Below, piece by piece: positions 8,250-16,045 of a stretch of DNA of 64,000 bases (positions within the stretch are counted from its first letter, which is position 1; every line of letters begins with the position of its first letter). The notes under the pieces were generated by a model that saw only the letters and a list, made by a program, of their open reading frames with translations, did no database searches and was not told the DNA's origin. Source of the stretch: Thomasclavelia spiroformis DSM 1552 (GTDB lineage: Bacteria; Bacillota_I; Bacilli_A; Erysipelotrichales; Coprobacillaceae); assembly GCF_025149465.1 (NCBI RefSeq), contig NZ_CP102275.1:992001-1056000 (forward strand). Reading direction: 5' to 3'. The position numbers and the translations under genes were made by a program.

Positions 8250-10256
8250 TTATTTAATAACTCTTTTACAACTTAAATATGATACTAAGAAATAACCACC
8301 ATATATTACTATTATCATTCCTGCAGTAATTATAATTGATTGTAAAAGTGCATCAGAATTGTAAATTTCCAACATTATATTACAAACTTGAATTCCAAAA
8401 ATAGAATGGATGATGGCTAAAAGTAGTGGAAATCCAAAGAACACCAACATTTGTTTAAATAATGCATTATTTATTTTTTGATTCGAAGTACCAATTTTTC
8501 TTAGTATTTCATATTTACCTTTATTATCAATTGCATCAGACATTTCTTTTAAAGCAAGAAGTGCTGCTCCAGAAATCATAAAGATAAAACCTAAATACAA
8601 TGAAACAAAGATAATTACGCCACTAGAGCCGATACTTTCATCATATAAATCTGTTTGACTGCTGATTAAAACATGTTGCCATTTATTATTTTCGGGATTA
8701 ATCGTTTGATCAAATTTTGAACTAGAAATATATTTATTATTTTCATCGCTCATTTTTGGTACAAGTAAATAATTGGTGCTATAGTTTAGATTACTTAAAT
8801 CAAATTCATCAGGAACAATGATGAAACCAAAACAATCTTCACCAAAGCAAGCATTATTATTCATCATTAAAAATCCATCAATAGTACGATTATATTTTGC
8901 ATGTAATGTCTGATTCATAAAAGTGATAGTTTGATTACCTTGTTTTAAAGCATCATTAAATATTTCACTGTTTCCAACGAGTTGATACTCGTCTTTATTT
9001 AAATTAACTGTTTTATTATTGTAGAGCTTAGCTGCTTTATTATAAGTACTTTCATTAAGGATTGGTAACTTAGTAGCAAAATATTCTTCCATAGTAGGAT
9101 CTAAGTTAAGCATTTGTATGCTATAATTTCCTAATATTGAACCAATTGTAGTTTCTAAAGATGTATAAGTATAAAAATCATAACTATTTTTATATATAGA
9201 AGCATCTATTCCTTGTTTATTAAAGATTTCTTTGATACTGTAAGAATCATCCATTTTCTTTGAAAAAGATGCAGAAATAGGGGCGGTATCTTTAAGACTA
9301 TCTTCTTTAAAGTTTTTTAGAGAAAATGATGAAGATAATAAACAGATAGTCATAAATAAAAGTAAACAAATAATACTTCCAGAAATAACAGTAGAATTAA
9401 TTTTATTTCCAATTTCCGATACAACAAAAGAATTTAATTGACGATGATAAATATTAGGGATTTTTTTAATTATCGCTAAAACAAAACCAGAGATTGAATA
9501 AAAAATTAAAAAAGTACCGATAATTCCTAAAATAATTTGAATTAAAATATCACTTTTACTAGTAAGCATGTTATATCTAACAGTAACATTATAATATGCA
9601 TATGATAGCATTAAGCAAGCAATGATAAATAAAATAAAGCTAAGATAAGGGTTTTTGATTATGTTTTTTTCTTTTTTGTAATGAGCTGTAAGTAAATCAA
9701 TAAGTTTAGCTTTACTTACAATGATTAAATCCATAATTGTTACAAAAATAAAAATCAAAATAAAATATAAAATAGTTTTGATAATAGCCTTACTAGAAAC
9801 AACAAAAACAAATTTTTGCATATTCGCTTCAAACAAACTAGCAACAAATAAAGACATAAATTGTGATAAACTGATTCCTAAAATCAAACCAATTACTAAA
9901 GAAATAAAACCAATAATAACTGTTTCAAAAAAGATGATCATACAAACATTGATCTTTTTCATTCCTAATAATAGATATAATCCAAATTCTTTTTTTCTTT
10001 TCTTAATCAAAAATTGACTTGCATAAGCAATCAAAAAACCTAAGATAAATGATACTAATACACTCATAGCTTCTAATGCAGTGTTCATTACATCGATGAT
10101 TTGTGATTTTGTTTGTGAGAGTTCCATCATTGAAGTTTGAGATTCAACGGCATTAAAAATATAAAATACTGCGATACCCAAAATAAGAGTGAAGAAATAA
10201 ATTGAATAATCTTTAATACTCTTTTTTTGATTTTTAATAGATAATCTAAATAACAC
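8250..10256 (-). CDS. BceB-type FtsX-like ABC permease of an antimicrobial-peptide detoxification system
   Basis: A 668-residue membrane protein with the BceB layout: one N-terminal helix (about 18-36), FtsX-type helix groups near 55-80, 105-135, 150-175, 200-220, 230-270 and 280-310, a roughly 220-residue extracellular domain (about 310-530), and three C-terminal helices (about 545-660). BceB proteins sense and release peptide antibiotics from lipid II cycle intermediates and signal to a partner kinase. It overlaps the ATPase gene by 11 bases and lies in the same orientation as the kinase/regulator pair, as in canonical Bce modules. The antibiotic substrate is unknown. Confidence 0.9.
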   Translation of the reverse strand: MLFRLSIKNQKKSIKDYSIYFFTLILGIAVFYIFNAVESQTSMMELSQTKSQIIDVMNTALEAMSVLVSFILGFLIAYASQFLIKKRKKEFGLYLLLGMKKINVCMIIFFETVIIGFISLVIGLILGISLSQFMSLFVASLFEANMQKFVFVVSSKAIIKTILYFILIFIFVTIMDLIIVSKAKLIDLLTAHYKKEKNIIKNPYLSFILFIIACLMLSYAYYNVTVRYNMLTSKSDILIQIILGIIGTFLIFYSISGFVLAIIKKIPNIYHRQLNSFVVSEIGNKINSTVISGSIICLLLFMTICLLSSSFSLKNFKEDSLKDTAPISASFSKKMDDSYSIKEIFNKQGIDASIYKNSYDFYTYTSLETTIGSILGNYSIQMLNLDPTMEEYFATKLPILNESTYNKAAKLYNNKTVNLNKDEYQLVGNSEIFNDALKQGNQTITFMNQTLHAKYNRTIDGFLMMNNNACFGEDCFGFIIVPDEFDLSNLNYSTNYLLVPKMSDENNKYISSSKFDQTINPENNKWQHVLISSQTDLYDESIGSSGVIIFVSLYLGFIFMISGAALLALKEMSDAIDNKGKYEILRKIGTSNQKINNALFKQMLVFFGFPLLLAIIHSIFGIQVCNIMLEIYNSDALLQSIIITAGMIIVIYGGYFLVSYLSCKRVIK

Positions 10257-11013
10257 TGTTCAATTCACCTCCAAGAAGTGAAACAACATCAATTATTTTT
10301 TCAAAAAAATCTTTACGATTTTCATTTCCTCTTCTAATTTCATTGAAGATTTTACCATCTTTAATAAATATTACTCTAGAAGCATAACTAGCTGAAAAAG
10401 GATCATGAGTAACCATTAAAATAGTAGCATCAATGTCTTTATTTAATTGATTAAAGCTTTCAAGTAATGCTTTTGAACTTTTTGAATCTAAAGCGCCGGT
10501 TGGTTCATCGGCTAATATAATTTTAGGGTTAGTAATAATAGCTCTAGCTGAAGCAACTCTTTGTTTTTGACCTCCGGACATTTGATATGGGTATTTATCT
10601 AAAACATCAGTGATGTCTAGTTTTTTTGCTATATTAATTACTTTTTCTTTGATTTTTGTTGGTTTACATTTTTGGATTTGTAAAGCTAAAGCAATATTAT
10701 CATATGCTGTTAATGTATCAAGTAAATTAAAATCTTGAAAAATAAAACCTAACTGATTTCTTCGAAAATCTGCTAATTTATTTCGCTTAAGTTTCGTTAT
10801 GTTAGTTTGATCCACGATGATTTCACCACTAGTAACGCGATCAATCGTTGAAATACAGTTTAATAAAGTAGTTTTTCCTGAACCACTTGAACCCATAATG
10901 GCAACAAATTCACCTTTATCAACTGATAAAGAAATATTATCAATAGCTTTAGTTAAAGATGATTTGTTTCCATAATATTTTGAAATATTGTTGATTTGTA
11001 AAATGTTATTCAT
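10246..11013 (-). CDS. BceA-type ABC transporter ATPase
   Basis: A 255-residue ATPase with Walker A GSSGSGKTT near residue 42, Q-loop IFQDFNLLD, signature MSGGQKQRVASARA near 145 and Walker B ILADEPTGALD near 166, all typical of the MacB/LolD/BceA class. TAGGAGG lies just upstream of the ATG. It overlaps bceB and is separated from the kinase gene by a strong terminator, so it has its own promoter: an extended TATAAT is visible on the minus strand around 11040, as expected for a promoter activated by the BceR-type regulator. Confidence 0.92.
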   Translation of the reverse strand: MNNILQINNISKYYGNKSSLTKAIDNISLSVDKGEFVAIMGSSGSGKTTLLNCISTIDRVTSGEIIVDQTNITKLKRNKLADFRRNQLGFIFQDFNLLDTLTAYDNIALALQIQKCKPTKIKEKVINIAKKLDITDVLDKYPYQMSGGQKQRVASARAIITNPKIILADEPTGALDSKSSKALLESFNQLNKDIDATILMVTHDPFSASYASRVIFIKDGKIFNEIRRGNENRKDFFEKIIDVVSLLGGELNSVI

Positions 11014-11078
11014 ATTTTTTCCTCCTATCTACAATCAAATTATAAAACATGCTAATTTTTATAAACATCGAATATTAT

Positions 11079-11105
11079 TAAAAAACCTTACAGCGCTGTA
11101 AGGTT
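11079..11105 (-). terminator. Terminator after the Bce-type kinase gene
   Basis: A 22-base perfect palindrome at 11084-11105 (arms AACCTTACAGC and GCTGTAAGGTT) is followed on the minus strand by a run of T. It separates the two-component genes from the transporter genes. Confidence 0.8.
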
Positions 11106-11108
11106 AGT

Positions 11109-12101
11109 TTATTTTTGTAGAGTAATGATTATGCGAGTGAATTTATTTTTAACTGATTCAATTTCAATATCATGTCCTAATTCTAAACAAAGTGATTTAC
11201 ATAAATATAGGCCCATTCCAGTTGAGGCTTTATATGTTCTACCGTTATATCCGGTAAATGATTTTTCAAAGACTCTAGGTAAATCTTCTTCAATGATACC
11301 AATGCCATTGTCTTCAATAATTAATTTAACTTTTTTTTCTAATTGTTTAGTTGAAAAGATGATTTGATGATCGTTTTTATTAGCGTATTTAATAGCATTG
11401 TTAATGATTTGACCGATCATAAATGATAACCATTTTTCATCGGTTAGAATAATTGTATCTTCAATTTCTTCAATGATTGAAAAATGATTGAGAATTAAAG
11501 AGTCTTTATTAGCATTGATGGAAGAATCAACGATCTTTTTTAAACTATATTGACCAATTATATAGTCATTTTGAGGAACTTCACTTCTAATATAATATAA
11601 AACTTGTTCTACATAAGAATCAATTTTAATTAATTGAGATTTTAGTTTTCTTGAAGCTTTATCGTGATGATTATGAATTAGTAGTTTTAAAGCAAAGATA
11701 GGAATTTTAATTTCATGTACCCATGTTTCAATATAACGTTTTAATTCATTACTTGTTCTTACATATTCTTCAATTTTATCATTCATTGATTTACAAATAT
11801 CAACTAAACTATCGTATAAGTATTTGCCTTCAATAAAAGTAGGACGCTCAAGCATTTCAATAATTAAGAATTTATCATCAAGGGAATCAAGTTTATTTTT
11901 CATATCATTATAAAAAGATTTTTTACGATTATAATCATATAAAATAATAATTATTGCAAATAAAATAAGAAGAAAATGAATAAAGATGTGAAGTGTATAA
12001 ACAGTATCAAAAAGAATTAAGACAATTTCAATACTAATTAATAAACAAAAAAATAAACTAAGATGCACAAGCTTATCTTTTAAATAATTAGTTAATTTCA
12101 T
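11109..12101 (-). CDS. BceS-type intramembrane-sensing histidine kinase
   Basis: A 330-residue kinase with two N-terminal membrane helices (about 11-32 and 36-54) separated by only a few residues, so there is no external sensor domain; such kinases are told of antibiotic flux by their ABC permease. The phosphorylation site is in ETWVHEIKIPIFALKL near residue 130. The ATP-binding lid shows N (IGQIINNAIKYA), G1 (EDNGIGI) and G2 (STGMGLYLCKSLC) motifs. The start overlaps the regulator stop by 4 bases. It should pair with the 8.2-11.0 kb transporter. Confidence 0.92.
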   Translation of the reverse strand: MKLTNYLKDKLVHLSLFFCLLISIEIVLILFDTVYTLHIFIHFLLILFAIIIILYDYNRKKSFYNDMKNKLDSLDDKFLIIEMLERPTFIEGKYLYDSLVDICKSMNDKIEEYVRTSNELKRYIETWVHEIKIPIFALKLLIHNHHDKASRKLKSQLIKIDSYVEQVLYYIRSEVPQNDYIIGQYSLKKIVDSSINANKDSLILNHFSIIEEIEDTIILTDEKWLSFMIGQIINNAIKYANKNDHQIIFSTKQLEKKVKLIIEDNGIGIIEEDLPRVFEKSFTGYNGRTYKASTGMGLYLCKSLCLELGHDIEIESVKNKFTRIIITLQK

Positions 12102-12775
12102 AATAATATATATCCTTGCTTTCTTCTTGTCTCAATAGAATCTAAAATACCTAAATTTTTCATTTTCTTTCTTAAACGATTAATATTTACAGTTAACGTA
12201 TTATCATCAACAAAATCACTATAGTCCCATAAGTGGTCCATTAATTCGTCTCGAGATACAATTTTACCATGATTTTTAATTAAATAGTATAAAATTGTCA
12301 ATTCATTTTTTGAAAGAATTATTTCATTATCTTTATATGTTAAAGTACTTTTAAGTAAATTAATCGTCATTTGATTATATTCGATTTGATCATTTGATCC
12401 TTGATCATCAAGATGTCTAAATAATGTTTCAATTCTAAGTAATAAAAGAGTAGGGTTATATGGCTTAGTAATATAATCATCAGCACCATAGCTCATTGAC
12501 ATTATTTCATTTATATCACCAGTTTTGCTTGTCAGCATAATAACTGGTAGATTAGACTCTTTACGTATTTCTTTTAAAATTGTTTGACCATTAGTACCTG
12601 GTAAAACAATATCTAATAAAACTAAATCAGGATCAAATTCAATAATCTTTTTTGCTACTTGATGAAAATTAAATAGTTGATAGCTATCATAGCCATTATC
12701 ATCAAGTAATATTTTTAATTCATCACTAATAGTTTTATCATCTTCAATAATTAATATTTTTTTCAACTTGCTCAC
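12098..12775 (-). CDS. BceR-type OmpR/PhoB-family response regulator
   Basis: A 225-residue regulator. The receiver domain (1-118) has the acidic pair EDD near residue 11, the phosphoacceptor aspartate in DLVLLDIVLPG near 55 and lysine in YITKPYNP near 104. The winged-helix domain (about 130-225) includes LSKNELTILYYLIKNHGKIVSRDELMDHLW and ends IETRRKQGYILL. It forms an operon with the overlapping kinase gene and probably activates the bceAB-type promoter downstream of the terminator at 11.08 kb. Confidence 0.93.
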   Translation of the reverse strand: MSKLKKILIIEDDKTISDELKILLDDNGYDSYQLFNFHQVAKKIIEFDPDLVLLDIVLPGTNGQTILKEIRKESNLPVIMLTSKTGDINEIMSMSYGADDYITKPYNPTLLLLRIETLFRHLDDQGSNDQIEYNQMTINLLKSTLTYKDNEIILSKNELTILYYLIKNHGKIVSRDELMDHLWDYSDFVDDNTLTVNINRLRKKMKNLGILDSIETRRKQGYILL

Positions 12776-12830
12776 ATCCTTTACTTAATTTTAAATTTTA
12801 TCATCCTAAATAAAATATCACAATAATAAA

Positions 12831-12860
12831 ATAACTCTAGATTACAAACTCTAGAGTTAT
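12831..12860 (-). terminator. Terminator overlapping the stop codon of the ABC permease gene
   Basis: ATAACTCTAGA (12831-12841) and TCTAGAGTTAT (12850-12860) form an 11-base perfect stem, with T-rich sequence following on the minus strand. Confidence 0.75.
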
Positions 12861-13507
12861 GAATTTTTAATTGAATATATTTTTACACAAGCATAAAAAC
12901 TAATAATATTTAAAATAATTGCAATAAGAGTCTCAAACATAAGTAGTGTAGGGGTAGTGAGTTCAACGATTGTTTCAATTCCAATAAAAATATTTGAACA
13001 AACATAACTTATAGCTACCACAATAATAAAAATAACAAAAACAATCGTACCTTTTTTATTACCAAGTGAAAAAAGTCCAATGTTATTGATAGCTGTCATA
13101 ATAAATGTCAAAATAAAGCCAAATAACCAAATTAATAAAGCGGTGTCAAGATTTGTAGTTTGATAAATAAAAGTGTAAATAAAGGTAATTGGTAATGAAA
13201 TTAATAAGTTAATTGAAAATGATAGGATTAAAGTTGAAATTATTTTTGCTTTAACGATTTCTTTTTTAGTAAGGGGAAATGTTAAAAGAATCTTATTGTA
13301 ATTAGAAATTTCGTCTTGTTCGGTTGAATATTGTAAAGTAGAAGTACCCATCATTGGTAAAGTTATACCTACGATTAGGATAAATGAATATAGGTTTTTC
13401 ATTAACATGACTAATACAATAAGTGCTGTAAATGCAAAAATCATGCTAATTAGATTCTTTTTAAGACAAAAGCTTTCATAATAATCTTTGATAATAATTC
13501 CTAACAT
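12857..13507 (-). CDS. ABC-2 type permease of a YtrA-regulated transporter
   Basis: A 216-residue membrane protein with about six helices (residues 18-50, 75-115, 120-145, 155-178 and 185-210). The segment TLQYSTEQDEISNYNKILLTFPLTKKEIVKAK is the conserved cytoplasmic loop of the small ABC2_membrane permeases found with YtrA/YtrB-type loci. It overlaps the ATPase gene by 7 bases. The export substrate is not deducible; related operons respond to cell-wall antibiotics. Confidence 0.8.
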   Translation of the reverse strand: MLGIIIKDYYESFCLKKNLISMIFAFTALIVLVMLMKNLYSFILIVGITLPMMGTSTLQYSTEQDEISNYNKILLTFPLTKKEIVKAKIISTLILSFSINLLISLPITFIYTFIYQTTNLDTALLIWLFGFILTFIMTAINNIGLFSLGNKKGTIVFVIFIIVVAISYVCSNIFIGIETIVELTTPTLLMFETLIAIILNIISFYACVKIYSIKNS

Positions 13508-14367
13508 GTTTTATTCACTCCTTTTGCATAAAATAACATAATTTCTTCAATCGTTGGACGAATGATTTCTAAATCAGGAATTATTTTTTGAATTGCATAA
13601 CGATTGTTAACTAAAATAGAGTAACTGTATGGCTTTTTAATATAGGCAATGATATCATCTTCATTTAATGTTTCAAGAGTATCTTTATTGCCATTGATAA
13701 TACCATAATCTTCAATAATTTTATCGTATGGTTTAAAAAATAATAGTTTTCCTTCATGAATATAGGCTATATAATCAGAAATTTTATCAAGATCACTAGT
13801 AATATGCGAAGATATTAAAACAGTATGATTTTCTTCTTCTGTAAATTCACGAATGATTTCTAATATTTCTTCACGAATAATTGGGTCTAAACCACTAGTT
13901 GCTTCATCTAAAATTAGTAATTTTGCATGATGGCTAAAAGCAATTGCAAATTCTAATTTCATTTTCATCCCACATGAAAATGTTTTTAGTTTCTTTTTTA
14001 AAGGAAGATTAAAACGTTTTAAATATTGACAATAAATATCATTGTCCCAATTTTTATAAGTTTTAGATAAAATTAAACCAATGAATTTAGGAGTAAACTC
14101 TAAATTAAAATGTGTTGTATCAAAAATAACTGCTAGATCTTCTTTAATTTCTTTTTCATTATCTTTGTATTCTTTACCAAAATACTTTAATGAACGATAA
14201 TTTGCATCAATTATTCCTAGAATTGAATTGATCATAGTAGACTTACCAGCACCATTTTCACCAATTAATCCTACAACTGTTCCTTTAGCGATTGAAAAAG
14301 AGATTTTATCTAAAGTAAAATCATGATATTTTTTTGATAAATTATTGATTTCGATTGCATATTCCAT
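13501..14367 (-). CDS. ABC transporter ATPase of a YtrA-regulated transporter
   Basis: A 288-residue ATPase: Walker A GENGAGKST near residue 37, signature FSCGMKMKLEFAIA near 132, Walker B LLILDEATSGLDP near 150, and switch SSHITSDL. The signature is CGMKM instead of SGGQ, as is usual in this branch. It lies 2 bases from the GntR gene and overlaps the permease, making a three-gene operon on the minus strand. Confidence 0.9.
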   Translation of the reverse strand: MEYAIEINNLSKKYHDFTLDKISFSIAKGTVVGLIGENGAGKSTMINSILGIIDANYRSLKYFGKEYKDNEKEIKEDLAVIFDTTHFNLEFTPKFIGLILSKTYKNWDNDIYCQYLKRFNLPLKKKLKTFSCGMKMKLEFAIAFSHHAKLLILDEATSGLDPIIREEILEIIREFTEEENHTVLISSHITSDLDKISDYIAYIHEGKLLFFKPYDKIIEDYGIINGNKDTLETLNEDDIIAYIKKPYSYSILVNNRYAIQKIIPDLEIIRPTIEEIMLFYAKGVNKTC

Positions 14368-14369
14368 AA

Positions 14370-14744
14370 TTATATCTCCTCAAAAATTATTTCAAGAGTT
14401 GTCATTAACTCTTTTTTTGAAATCCCATTTTGTTTTGCAAGAGTGCAAGCATCAAGAAGTATTTTTTCAATTCTACGACGATTTTCTTCTTGAATAAAAT
14501 CTTTATTTTGGGTTGCAACAAATGCTCCTTTAGCTGGGATAACTACAATAAAGCCATCATTTGATAATTCATCATAGGCTCTTTGAGTTGTAATAATACT
14601 AACATGAAGATCTTTTGCCAACTTGCGCATAGAAGGTAAAGGATCATTTGGTTTTAATTTGCCTTGCATAATCAGTTCTTTGATTTGAATGACAATTTGT
14701 TCATAAATTGGTTTTGAACTTGAATTGCTAAGTATAATTTCCAT
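14370..14744 (-). CDS. GntR-family regulator, YtrA subfamily
   Basis: A 124-residue repressor: winged HTH at residues 10-75 (KPIYEQIVIQIKELIMQGKL, then LPSMRKLAKDLHVSIITTQRAYDEL) and a short C-terminal helical dimerisation tail, the size that defines YtrA proteins. It heads the operon with the ABC transporter genes. A long inverted repeat with TATACTGTATAT/ATATACAGTATA lies 23-53 bases upstream of its ATG, so autorepression is very likely. The ribosome-binding site on the minus strand is GAGGTG. Confidence 0.93.
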   Translation of the reverse strand: MEIILSNSSSKPIYEQIVIQIKELIMQGKLKPNDPLPSMRKLAKDLHVSIITTQRAYDELSNDGFIVVIPAKGAFVATQNKDFIQEENRRRIEKILLDACTLAKQNGISKKELMTTLEIIFEEI

Positions 14745-14766
14745 GAATATTCACCTCGTAACATAA

Positions 14767-14839
14767 TATACTGTATATATCTTACATATACAGTATAACG
14801 ATATTTAGTAATGCTGTCAATATCTTATATATACAGTAT
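14767..14839. promoter_or_regulatory. Operator of the YtrA-type GntR regulator
   Basis: TATACTGTATAT (14767-14778) and ATATACAGTATA (14786-14797) are perfect 12-base inverted arms with a 7-base spacer; a third half-site ATATACAGTAT is at 14829-14839. They sit in the divergent gap between the GntR gene and the CHAP gene, so binding could affect both. YtrA-family operators have this kind of spaced inverted repeat. Confidence 0.8.
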
Positions 14840-14912
14840 TGATAAAATTATGAATGAATAGTAAAAGCATACTAAAGCTTAAAATTCTAAATGAATAAGA
14901 TAAATTAGGGAG

Positions 14913-16001
14913 GTGATTAAAATATCAAATGTTGAAATATTATTAAAATATGCAAGATCTTGGATTGGATTGAATGAAAAAGATGGTTCATATAAACAAA
15001 TTATTGATGTTTATAATAACCATCTTCCTCGAGCTAGAGGCTATAAAGTAAATTATAATGATTATTGGTGTGCAGTCTTTGTTAGTGCTTGTGTAATTAA
15101 AGCTAATTTAACTAAATTTATTCCACTTGAATGTTCGTGTGGTGAAATGATTGAATTAGCTAAACAGATGAATATTTGGAATGAAGATGGTAAACGTAGT
15201 CCTAATGTTGGGGATATTATTATGTATGATTGGGATAATCAAGATGGTTGGCCAGAGCATGTAGGAATTGTTGAAAGTGTTACAAATAATCAAATTACAG
15301 TTATCGAAGGTAATAAAAGTAATGCTGTAGGTCGTAGAGTTATTAATGTGGGAAATGCAAGTATTAGAGGTTATATTCAACCTAACTATGATGGAAGTGT
15401 TACAAATAATCAGCCATCAAAACCAATAAGTAATGAAAAAGCTGTAAATTATCAAGTTAAGGTAAATACTAAAAGTGGTGTTAATTGTCGCAAAGAACCA
15501 AGTGTTAGCAGTGCTAAAATTACTGCTTATGCAAATGGTACCCAATTAACTATCACTAAAGAAAAAAATGGCTGGGGTTATGCTAATAGTACTGGTTGGG
15601 TTGATTTAGAATATTGCATTAATGTATCATCGAATACTTCATGGAAAGGCGATGAAAAATATTATTTAGAAAATAGTGAGGTAGGAAAATGGCAAGAAGC
15701 AATGAATAAAGGTTTTGATACAAATGAATTAGAAGTTGATAATAAGTTTGGTAAAGCTAGTCAGGATTTTGCAAAAAATCATTTATTATGGAAAGGACAA
15801 AGTCATAATTGTCCTACAGCAATTAGTTGGTTACAAAATCGATTACGTTATTTTGGATTTAGTAAACTTGAAGTAAATGGAAAGTGGAGTAAGTATCTAG
15901 ATACTTGTGTTATGACATTTCAAAGTAACCGAAATTTACAAAAAGATGCTAAAGTTGGATTAGATACAACATATCATCTTTTAAAAGGAGAAATTAAATA
16001 A
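14913..16001 (+). CDS. CHAP-domain peptidoglycan hydrolase with SH3b domain, lysin-like
   Basis: Residues about 5-150 are a CHAP/NlpC-like amidase with catalytic Cys in NDYWCAVFVSAC and His in WPEHVGIVE, followed by VIEGN. A bacterial SH3 domain spans about 175-230 (KSGVNCRKEPSVSSAKI, then NGWGYANSTGWVDLEYC), and the last 60 residues look like a peptidoglycan-binding domain (WLQNRLRYFGF...VMTFQSNRNL). There is no signal peptide, as in phage endolysins. The start is odd: the only GTG (14913) lies inside the ribosome-binding site AGGGAGGTG, while the well-spaced codon is ATA at 14922, before SNVEILLKYARSWIGLNEK. It may be a non-standard start or a start-codon mutation. Confidence 0.8.
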   Translation: MIKISNVEILLKYARSWIGLNEKDGSYKQIIDVYNNHLPRARGYKVNYNDYWCAVFVSACVIKANLTKFIPLECSCGEMIELAKQMNIWNEDGKRSPNVGDIIMYDWDNQDGWPEHVGIVESVTNNQITVIEGNKSNAVGRRVINVGNASIRGYIQPNYDGSVTNNQPSKPISNEKAVNYQVKVNTKSGVNCRKEPSVSSAKITAYANGTQLTITKEKNGWGYANSTGWVDLEYCINVSSNTSWKGDEKYYLENSEVGKWQEAMNKGFDTNELEVDNKFGKASQDFAKNHLLWKGQSHNCPTAISWLQNRLRYFGFSKLEVNGKWSKYLDTCVMTFQSNRNLQKDAKVGLDTTYHLLKGEIK

Positions 16002-16004
16002 GTT

Positions 16005-16044
16005 AAAATATCTGTAATGTTATTTAACGTTACAGATATTTTTT
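16005..16044 (+). terminator. Terminator of the CHAP gene, target of the group II intron
   Basis: AAAATATCTGTAA (16005-16017) pairs with TTACAGATATTTTTT (16030-16044). The intron begins two bases after the T-tract. Confidence 0.85.
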
Positions 16045-16045
16045 A

